From the NCBI GenBank assembly GCA_047632015.1, contig JBLIBC010000174.1, forward strand, positions 1 through 5,856: DNA of 5,856 bases, in the 5' to 3' direction. Source of the DNA: JBLIAZ01 sp047632015. Its GTDB lineage: Bacteria > Bacteroidota > Bacteroidia > Flavobacteriales_C > GCA-002722245. The position numbers were made by a program, and so were the translations under genes. Under the pieces are notes generated by a model. It worked only from the letters and a program-made list of their open reading frames with translations, did not search any database and was not told the DNA's origin. Below, piece after piece: positions 1 to 4,624 of this stretch (its first letter is position 1; each line of letters starts with the position of its first letter).

Positions 1-21
1 CTAATGAACGCAATATTTGAC

Positions 22-828
22 TCACCACCACACTACAAAAAACTTTTGCATGGTGCCGTTTGGGTTTTTGAGCCAACATAATGGTGACTTGCTTTTACTG
101 TGATAAATTTCAATTTGTGATTTTAAGCTTTCGAATTCAATCCATTCCACATTAAGGTGAGGATCGGTTAACCAGTTTCTTTTATCAGAGATATGGAATG
201 TGTTTGGTTTCAATTTCATAAGCTCATCAAAGGAAATGTAAAATCCTTTAATGCAATTGTTGTTTATGGAAGGGAAGGAGCTTGACAATAAGTTTATTGG
301 GGCAAACAGCTGAGCTTTGAACAGTACCTTTTGAAGCATGTCTTGGAAGTTCATCTCACCATGTAAAGATGTAAGCGTCTTTTGTGTTTCATCCTTGAAC
401 AGCAACGGGAGTTGTTTGTCTTTTAACTTGGTGAGTTTTTTTATCAGGTTGTCGTTTCGGTTAGGTCCAATCCATTTGTGCAAGTCAGTACCAGGAATGT
501 TTTCGTCGTATAAATAAAACTTGTAGACGATTTCCAGGTGAGTCACTTGGTTGGACTGCTTAAGTAAACAGTCAATTTCACCAATGGATATTTTGCCTTT
601 TTGGATTTGAAGGTTTTGGGATAGAATTTGAGCGGAGGGATCTTCGTTAAGTGCATGAAAAACGAATTGTTCAACTAGTTTTCCTAGCGGAAGATTGGGG
701 TTGAACTCAGGAAGAATAGTAGTGGGAGTGGTCCTTGATATTGGGAATTGGTGGAGGGTATTAACAGGGTTAGTTTTCCATAAAGAGGGGGTGTTTAGAA
801 AACCGTCAAATTGTAATTTTGTATCCAT
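22..828 (-). CDS. DUF1853 family protein
   Basis: A complete 268-residue cytosolic protein with no signal peptide or membrane segment. It matches the DUF1853 pattern I know: an N-terminal LGKLVEQFV helix (48-56), NLQI (72-75), GEID (83-86), HLEIVYKFYL (97-106), the hallmark W-I-G-P-N-R-x-D block (119-126) with a Lys/Leu-rich helix ending in KQLPLL, KAQLFAP (171-177), and a C-terminal WLKNP...FFVVWW end. The biochemical role of the family is not established. The order E53, D86, E99, K103 resembles the acidic and lysine residues of PD-(D/E)XK nuclease folds, but this is inference, and E99/K103 are spaced ExxxK rather than the classical ExK. The start ATG is supported by an ACAGGAAG Shine-Dalgarno-like stretch 3 bases upstream. 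It reads in the same direction as the expansin gene but lies behind that gene's terminator, so it is probably transcribed separately. No convincing promoter was found in the short upstream gap. Confidence 0.88.
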   Translation of the reverse strand: MDTKLQFDGFLNTPSLWKTNPVNTLHQFPISRTTPTTILPEFNPNLPLGKLVEQFVFHALNEDPSAQILSQNLQIQKGKISIGEIDCLLKQSNQVTHLEIVYKFYLYDENIPGTDLHKWIGPNRNDNLIKKLTKLKDKQLPLLFKDETQKTLTSLHGEMNFQDMLQKVLFKAQLFAPINLLSSSFPSINNNCIKGFYISFDELMKLKPNTFHISDKRNWLTDPHLNVEWIEFESLKSQIEIYHSKSKSPLCWLKNPNGTMQKFFVVWW

Positions 829-883
829 AGCTTCCTGTGAAGATAAGAAAATGAAAGCCCATCTTACAGCAAGAACCGTTTAA

Positions 884-918
884 CAATAAAAGCCCCGTCA
901 AATGACGAGGCCTTTATT
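884..918 (-). terminator. Intrinsic terminator of the expansin gene
   Basis: Arms at 888-900 and 903-915 form a hairpin just after the expansin stop codon. In minus-strand RNA the two imperfect positions (895/908 and 891/912) become G-U wobbles, so the stem is continuous. In plus-strand RNA they would be C-A and A-C mismatches. The minus-strand 3' side continues as TTTTATTGTT, a U-rich tail. Both facts point to termination of minus-strand transcription coming from the expansin gene. Confidence 0.82.
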
Positions 919-938
919 ATAACGGACAAAACTTGAAT

Positions 939-2378
939 CTATTTTTTTATAAATCTACTTGTATATACGTTACTTCCGTTACTCATTTTTGCAATGTATA
1001 ATCCAGAAGCTAATCCAGAAATATTCAACGAAATCTCGTCAGTAGCTCCACTCAACACATGAGTTGCAACAACTCTTCCAATTGAATTTACAATCTGAAT
1101 TTCTGTTGCTCCTGTAATTCCTGCAAAAGTAACACTAGCATTTGCTGGATTTGGATATACAGTAACGTAATCTAATGGATTAACTTCATTAGTTGATGTC
1201 GTTAAACCACATGGTTGAAATTGTTCAGTTCCAGCAATTTTAGCATCAGGATTAGCAAGCATGTTAATATTACTCATAGTAATCGCATCTCCATAAATGT
1301 CAGTAATTTTAAAAGATTTAGGTACGCCATCTGGACCAAAACCCCCTTTTTCCCAACCGTTATCTGTCCCTCTAGTCATCGCTGTCCATGTGTTTCCAGC
1401 ATCATTTGAAATTTCAACGGAAGCAATTCTGTTCACGTGATTTCCTATGATAACTTTAGCATACCAGTCATTAGACCCTTGAGTAATTAAGTGAATGTTA
1501 CTTGTCCATGGACAAGATATTTCTTTCCAAGTAATTGGAGATCTACCAATACTTTGATCACCTACAACAGCAGCAAAGGCAGCTGGACTTAAGTCAATGT
1601 CAGTATCACCACTGTTATGATTTTTACAATCAGGACATTCATCAACCACTTGAACAGTCGCAGTTCCTGCTACACCTGTCATTTCAACACACATACCACA
1701 ATATTTTGCTGGTGTTACTTTTAAGTCACTTCCATGTAATGTCGCTGTTTCTAAAGCTCCATACATTCCACCTAAAATATCTGCTCTATTATATGAACAA
1801 GTGACAAGACCTGTGTACGCAGGATGATTCGTATCTTCTAAGTTCGTATAGAAAGTTGCCTCTGCTTGACCATCATCTGTAGTTACGATACACGTATTAC
1901 CGTTTCCAGTTCCACCACCACATGGTGAACATGTTACTCCTCCACAATCAACTCCCGTCTCATCTTGATTCATTATTCCATCCGAACAACTTGCACCGCC
2001 TCCACATGGTGAACATGTTACTCCTCCACAATCAACTCCCGTCTCATCTTGGTTCATTATTCCATCCGAACAACTTGCGCCGCCTCCACCACCTCCGGTG
2101 TCAGTACATGGGTCATTCTCTAAGTTCCAAGCCGACGGCCAATCCGTTCCAGTTCCTGGAGCATATGCCCAATCACTGCCACTTGCATTTGCCCATCCCG
2201 GCACCTTTACCTTATAATCTTTTCCACTACGACTAATGATGTCATCAGCTGCATATGTTCTGTCAGCTCCTTCAGTAAAAGCCGGATTGTCACACGCTGC
2301 GTAGGCAGGTGAAAAAGCAAATAATAATAAGAAAGCACCTAAAGTAACTTTCAAAAGTTTTGATAAAAATGTTTTCAT
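939..2378 (-). CDS. Secreted modular expansin (EXLX-like) with T9SS sorting domain
   Basis: A 479-residue exported protein likely to loosen cellulose or other cell-wall polysaccharide without hydrolysis. Order: signal peptide 1-27 (cut after AYA); CBM5/12-like module about 28-91 with W70, W80 and W84; Gly linker; two identical Cys-rich repeats (101-128, 129-156); DPBB domain about 162-290; expansin D2/CBM63-like domain about 293-375; T9SS type A sorting domain about 404-479 (YPNP at 408-411, GLYIAKM, ending RFIKK). By eye against Bacillus subtilis YoaJ/EXLX1, the key D1 residues T12, D71 and D82 correspond to T175, D246 and D262. The YoaJ Y73 position is C248, inside a VVDECPDC motif. In D2, W305 and Y306 replace the W-W pair, and W342 lies near the third aromatic. 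The cysteines around the DPBB suggest disulfides. There is no Shine-Dalgarno before the ATG, but a good Bacteroidota promoter lies upstream. A glycoside hydrolase family 45-like barrel is an alternative reading; the D2 domain argues for expansin. Confidence 0.88.
   Translation of the reverse strand: MKTFLSKLLKVTLGAFLLLFAFSPAYAACDNPAFTEGADRTYAADDIISRSGKDYKVKVPGWANASGSDWAYAPGTGTDWPSAWNLENDPCTDTGGGGGGASCSDGIMNQDETGVDCGGVTCSPCGGGASCSDGIMNQDETGVDCGGVTCSPCGGGTGNGNTCIVTTDDGQAEATFYTNLEDTNHPAYTGLVTCSYNRADILGGMYGALETATLHGSDLKVTPAKYCGMCVEMTGVAGTATVQVVDECPDCKNHNSGDTDIDLSPAAFAAVVGDQSIGRSPITWKEISCPWTSNIHLITQGSNDWYAKVIIGNHVNRIASVEISNDAGNTWTAMTRGTDNGWEKGGFGPDGVPKSFKITDIYGDAITMSNINMLANPDAKIAGTEQFQPCGLTTSTNEVNPLDYVTVYPNPANASVTFAGITGATEIQIVNSIGRVVATHVLSGATDEISLNISGLASGLYIAKMSNGSNVYTSRFIKK
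1911..2078 (-). repeat. Two tandem 84-bp repeats in the expansin linker
   Basis: Units 1911-1994 and 1995-2078 encode the same 28 residues (A-S-C-S-D-G-I-M-N-Q ... C-S-P-C-G-G-G) with five cysteines each. By eye they differ at only four bases: three in the glycine codons at the unit end and one Asn codon. All four changes are synonymous. The C-x-D-G-x-x-N-x-x-E-T-x-x-D-C-G-G motif is a familiar spacer repeat in secreted Bacteroidota and myxobacterial proteins; its structural role here as a disulfide-stiffened linker is inferred. Confidence 0.95.
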
Positions 2379-2407
2379 AGTAAAGTGGGTTTAGTTTTAA
2401 GCTGCTA

Positions 2408-2438
2408 CAAAAATACATTAAGAATTTGTTGAATGCAA
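2408..2438 (-). promoter_or_regulatory. Bacteroidota-type promoter of the expansin gene
   Basis: On the minus strand a TATTTTTG element (2415-2408) matches the -7 consensus TAnnTTTG, and a TTG (2438-2436) lies 20 nt upstream, as expected for the -33 element of the Bacteroidota primary sigma factor. Transcription would start around 2401-2404, giving a short leader of about 25 nt without a Shine-Dalgarno. Confidence 0.66.
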
Positions 2439-2686
2439 GTTGAGAGCAAATTGAAGATGTAAAATTCCGTATAAATGATATACAATTAGGTAGTTTGCTT
2501 TGTTTATTGGCATAAAGCGCAAACTTGTTACTCATTTTTTCAATGAGTGCTGGGGTGTAGGTAGGGATTGACAAAGTTTCATCCTAAACATTAATTCCCT
2601 CTGTTGTTTAAGGGCACAAAACAAAGCGCTATCCATCATTCGAAAATTTAATATATATATACTAACAATAATTATTGAAAACTTAG

Positions 2687-2718
2687 TTTGCAAATGTCAT
2701 TGATCCCTTTGTATCTTG
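2687..2718 (+). promoter_or_regulatory. Candidate promoter of the small GG/Cys protein gene
   Basis: A TTTG at 2687-2690 is followed after 21 nt by TATCTTG (2712-2718), a one-base-short version of TAnnTTTG. The predicted start near 2724 would leave a leader of about 24 nt that contains the ribosome binding site. An overlapping TCCCTTTG (2704-2711) fits the -7 element at 7 of 8 positions but has no TTG at a suitable distance. Confidence 0.4.
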
Positions 2719-2747
2719 AAGGTGTAAATAACTAAAAAAGGAATACT

Positions 2748-2930
2748 ATGACCGAAGAGCAAACAAGAAGTAGAATAACAGAATTACAAGGGACTTTAAC
2801 CGGGAATTTGTTCACGGACGGAGAAGTGCAACAGGAGATTTATGACATGAAAAAGTCATTGATGCCGGAAATTGAAGAGAATCCAGAGTTGGATGATTTT
2901 GGTGGAGAGTGTTTGAGTTGTGGGGCTTAA
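2748..2930 (+). CDS. Small acidic protein with GG and two-cysteine C-terminus
   Basis: A 60-residue protein that I do not recognise. The ATG has a good Shine-Dalgarno (AAGGA at 2738-2742, 5 bases before the start), stronger than those of the longer genes here. The protein has a helical, charged body, a Glu/Asp-rich stretch (PEIEENPELDDF, 40-51), then Gly52-Gly53 and a seven-residue end ECLSCGA with C55 and C58. There is no signal peptide or membrane segment. Two readings are possible: a peptide precursor cut or modified at the GG (the double-Gly leader pattern is imperfect, with Phe at -3 and Asp at -4), or a small metal-binding CxxC protein. No peptide-modifying enzyme, peptidase or ABC exporter is seen in the window, so neither function is supported by neighbours. 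The gene stands alone, divergent from the expansin and convergent with the nucleotidyltransferase. The end of the reading frame is repeated after the stop codon. Confidence 0.68.
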   Translation: MTEEQTRSRITELQGTLTGNLFTDGEVQQEIYDMKKSLMPEIEENPELDDFGGECLSCGA

Positions 2931-2956
2931 ATAGTGGGAGTAAGTTGTGGGGCTTA
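2916..2956 (+). repeat. In-frame direct repeat spanning the stop of the small gene
   Basis: The 14-base sequence AGTTGTGGGGCTTA occurs at 2916-2929 and again at 2943-2956, a period of 27 bases (nine codons). The first copy encodes S-C-G-A followed by TAA. The second, in the same frame after eight sense codons (I-V-G-V-S-C-G-A), is followed by TAG. The match is exact over 14 bases and weak further upstream. Confidence 0.9.
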
Positions 2957-3008
2957 GGAAGAGTCATCGCATGAACAATTAACAGTCCTTGTTTCTATTT
3001 TCTTAAGT

Positions 3009-3701
3009 TTATTTGATTTCAAGGATCCTTTCCAGTTTGTTAATTACTATCTCCCTACGTTCGTCTCTTGTATAGGGATTTAAATGAGATTCTATTATTT
3101 CATTTCGATTAGAATGTAACATTATTTCATTGCTCATCTCTTTCAAAAATACTTGAACATTTTTATCTGCTTTCAGCGCATCATCTACTAAATTCAAGTT
3201 GTTGTCAATGATGTAAATAATGTCTTCAAAATCATGACTTGTCCTAGGGTCATTGCCTCTGCTTTTAAATGCTTCCCACTTTGTTGCTAAAAATAAACTA
3301 ACCGGTAATATCTTTATTTCAATGTTCCCGATTGTAACTGGGTAGGCTTTTTTGAAACCAGGTTTTAACCAACTGTTTGTTGGCCCAAGAGGAGTCTCTT
3401 CATAAGGTATAAAGTCAAGAAGAATGTCTTCAAATTGATAACGATACATGACAGTTCCAGAAGCTGAAGGGAAGATCCTTTTTTCAGCAAGTTTTATTCG
3501 TAATAGGTCCATTTGAGCATAAGTGCTAATTTGAACAGAAATATCAATGTCTTTTGTTGGTCTTGGTTGCTCTGCACCTTTATCTGTCACATATAAACTC
3601 ACGACAGCACCTCCAACATAAATTACATCGTTATTTAGCTCACCTAATGTTGAAGCAACTTTTTCGATGATTTTTAAATTGATTATCTGGTTTTTAAGCA
3701 T
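3009..3701 (-). CDS. Nucleotidyltransferase, AbiEii-like (putative toxin)
   Basis: A 230-residue cytosolic protein with the DNA-polymerase-beta-type nucleotidyltransferase signature. It has a Gly-Gly turn at G30-G31 (YVGGAVVSLY), R47-P-T-K then the metal-binding pair D51/D53 (KDIDISV), and a likely third carboxylate D96 in ILLDFIP. A conserved helical segment K141-W-E-A-F-x-x-R-G-x-D followed by SHDFEDI (155-161) is typical of AbiEii/AbiGii-like proteins. Members of this superfamily transfer nucleotides to RNA, tRNA or protein, and AbiEii-type ones act as growth-blocking toxins. The substrate here cannot be read from sequence. All three acidic positions are present, so the protein looks active. 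Its ATG overlaps the end of the upstream regulator gene by 8 bases, implying translational coupling. It ends 51 bases from the convergent upstream reading frame. A housekeeping nucleotidyltransferase role is less likely given the paired regulator. Confidence 0.82.
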   Translation of the reverse strand: MLKNQIINLKIIEKVASTLGELNNDVIYVGGAVVSLYVTDKGAEQPRPTKDIDISVQISTYAQMDLLRIKLAEKRIFPSASGTVMYRYQFEDILLDFIPYEETPLGPTNSWLKPGFKKAYPVTIGNIEIKILPVSLFLATKWEAFKSRGNDPRTSHDFEDIIYIIDNNLNLVDDALKADKNVQVFLKEMSNEIMLHSNRNEIIESHLNPYTRDERREIVINKLERILEIK

Positions 3702-4212
3702 TGTCTATTCTTTGTTTTATCATTTCAAATGCCATGTTTTGTTCTCGTACTTTACCAACCCTAATGGCGTCAGTCAATGCTAGTAGTTCGTAGTATTTTG
3801 TGTCCTTAAGACAAGCCTCAGGAGTTTTTGGGTGTAAAGGCTCAATTGCTTGCCCTCTTGTATTTCCTTTTCCAAAAGGCCAAACAAATTGTTCATTGCT
3901 AATTATTTCACTGTTCAATGGTGGGGCAGAATGAGCCGTGGCAATTCCTCTGACGATCGATCCAGGTAGTTGAGGATACACGTATCGAAGTCCTGATTTG
4001 ATGAAGTCTAATAAGGCTAATTTATTTAGACTCTTCTTGTCGTTCCCGATTAAGCCACCTAATACAGAGCGGTTAATGCTTTCGCTTATTTCACTTGAAC
4101 TAATTTCAAGTTCTTGCGCCAGGTCCTTCATGAACCATTGTTGTTGCCCTTTGCTTACTATTTTAAGAAGAACCGCTATATCTAAAGGTCGCATACCACT
4201 GTGCTTTTTCAT
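3694..4212 (-). CDS. Winged-helix-type regulator paired with nucleotidyltransferase (putative antitoxin)
   Basis: A 172-residue soluble protein. Residues 8-56 resemble a MarR-like winged helix: MRPLDIAVLLKI, then WFMKDLAQELEISSSEISESINRSVLGGLI as helix-turn-helix with the recognition helix about 38-50. A conserved-looking middle follows (GLRYVYPQ 74-81, PG, and TAHSAPPL 92-99), then VWPFGKG and IEPLHP. The C-terminal helix 139-169 starts YELLALTDAIRVGKVRE. I recall similar regulators next to AbiEii-like nucleotidyltransferases, but this is not the classical AbiEi family. The likely role is DNA-binding autorepressor and possible antitoxin of the downstream enzyme, sharing one transcript with an ATGCTTAA overlap. 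No Shine-Dalgarno is seen at the chosen ATG. M7 (MRPLDI) is a plausible alternative start. A tandem TCGCGAA motif 45-62 bases upstream is the likely binding site. Confidence 0.76.
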   Translation of the reverse strand: MKKHSGMRPLDIAVLLKIVSKGQQQWFMKDLAQELEISSSEISESINRSVLGGLIGNDKKSLNKLALLDFIKSGLRYVYPQLPGSIVRGIATAHSAPPLNSEIISNEQFVWPFGKGNTRGQAIEPLHPKTPEACLKDTKYYELLALTDAIRVGKVREQNMAFEMIKQRIDNA

Positions 4213-4233
4213 AATGTTAGTTGTTGGTTGAGA

Positions 4234-4274
4234 TAAAGGTAAGTTATTTATTTGTGATTCGCGAATCGCGAATT
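4234..4274 (-). promoter_or_regulatory. Operator and weak promoter of the regulator/nucleotidyltransferase operon
   Basis: The sequence ATTCGCGAATCGCGAATT (4257-4274) contains two abutting TCGCGAA units (4259-4265, 4266-4272). The left unit sits in a perfect 10-base palindrome ATTCGCGAAT (4257-4266). It is GC-rich against very AT-rich surroundings. On the minus strand TACCTTTA (4241-4234) fits TAnnTTTG at 7 of 8 positions, and the repeat would then cover the -33 region. That is a natural position for autorepression by the downstream helix-turn-helix protein. The operator is seen in sequence; the bound factor and promoter are inferred. Confidence 0.55.
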
Positions 4275-4512
4275 AAGAATTTATTTAATACTGGGAGTGC
4301 TTTTTGAAGCTAAAATAGAGCAAAATGATATGTAAAAGTGATTGAAACTTGAGAATTATAAAATGGATGGTTTTGATCTAGAGGTCATAAATTGTGTCTC
4401 TTAGAGAAATCATTAACTATTCAATTTGGAAAAAGGGGAGAGGGTCTAAATGGAGAATGAATTGAAAGAGTGACATACCTAAAAAAATATAAATTTTCAT
4501 TCAAACGATTCG

Positions 4513-4527
4513 TCTTTGCGTCAAAGA
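4513..4527 (+). other. Small hairpin overlapping a strong Shine-Dalgarno
   Basis: TCTTTG (4513-4518) and CAAAGA (4522-4527) form a perfect 6-bp stem with a CGT loop. The stem ends at the first base of AAAGGAGGT (4527-4535), a near-perfect Shine-Dalgarno 5 bases before ATG 4540. It is short and AT-rich, so its stability in RNA would be modest. Confidence 0.4.
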
Positions 4528-4539
4528 AAGGAGGTAATA

Positions 4540-4599
4540 ATGTCACACTTTTCAATACTATGTCGTATTAAAATACTCACGATCTTGTACCTTCGCTGA
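4540..4599 (+). CDS. Possible 19-residue leader peptide or small protein
   Basis: An open frame of 19 codons starts with ATG 5 bases after AAAGGAGGT, the best Shine-Dalgarno in the window. It encodes a short basic and hydrophobic peptide (MSHFSILCRIK, then ILTILYLR) and ends with TGA 25 bases before the start of the LRR gene. It could be a translated leader affecting the LRR gene or a small membrane-active peptide. It could also be chance: it is very short, no family is recognised, and no promoter is clear. The evidence is the ribosome binding site alone. Confidence 0.32.
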   Translation: MSHFSILCRIKILTILYLR

Positions 4600-4624
4600 A
4601 AAACTCAGTTAACCTAACTTTTAC

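Larger units (their letters stand above)
2379..2747. other. Divergent intergenic region between expansin and small-protein gene
   Basis: This 369-base AT-rich stretch separates two divergently read genes. It holds the expansin promoter near 2408-2438 and a weaker candidate promoter for the small protein near 2687-2718. There is an alternating AT tract around 2650-2661. A 94-codon open frame on the minus strand enters it from inside the expansin gene, but it has low-complexity composition and no family features, so it is taken as chance. Nothing else was recognised between about 2440 and 2680. Confidence 0.6.
4213..4624. other. Intergenic region between regulator operon and LRR gene
   Basis: These 412 bases separate divergent genes. 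Near the left end lies the TCGCGAA operator candidate (4257-4274). Near the right end lie a small hairpin, a perfect Shine-Dalgarno and a 19-codon reading frame (4513-4599). Between about 4290 and 4500 I see only AT-rich sequence without a recognisable gene, RNA or repeat. No confident promoter for the LRR gene was found; TACCTTCG at 4588-4595 resembles a -7 element but lacks a -33 partner. Confidence 0.55.

Noticed and set aside
1..21. Possible end of another gene at the left edge
   Set aside because: A CTA at positions 1-3 could be a minus-strand stop, but 21 bases give no codon evidence for any gene.
1911..2078. Possible CRISPR or other DNA repeat array
   Set aside because: Only two directly abutting units without spacers, in frame inside a protein gene, with synonymous differences; this is a coding duplication.
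1922..2236. 104-codon plus-strand open frame with an internal repeat (MVNMLLLHNQL twice)
   Set aside because: It is the antisense shadow of the duplicated Cys-rich linker and CBM of the expansin; the repeat simply mirrors the 84-bp duplication, and His/Leu-rich composition is typical of antisense frames.
2290..2574. 94-codon minus-strand frame with a hydrophobic end, overlapping the expansin start
   Set aside because: It overlaps the expansin signal peptide in another frame and crosses its promoter; there is no ribosome binding site or family pattern.
2958..3008. Bidirectional terminator between the small gene and the convergent nucleotidyltransferase
   Set aside because: I could not find a credible stem with a U-tail on either strand in this short gap.
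3998..4231. 77-codon plus-strand frame opposite the regulator gene
   Set aside because: It lies antisense to a well-supported coding region and shows no features of its own.
4362..4403. 13-codon frame starting ATGGATGG in the middle of the intergenic region
   Set aside because: It has no ribosome binding site, is very short, and there is no other sign of coding.
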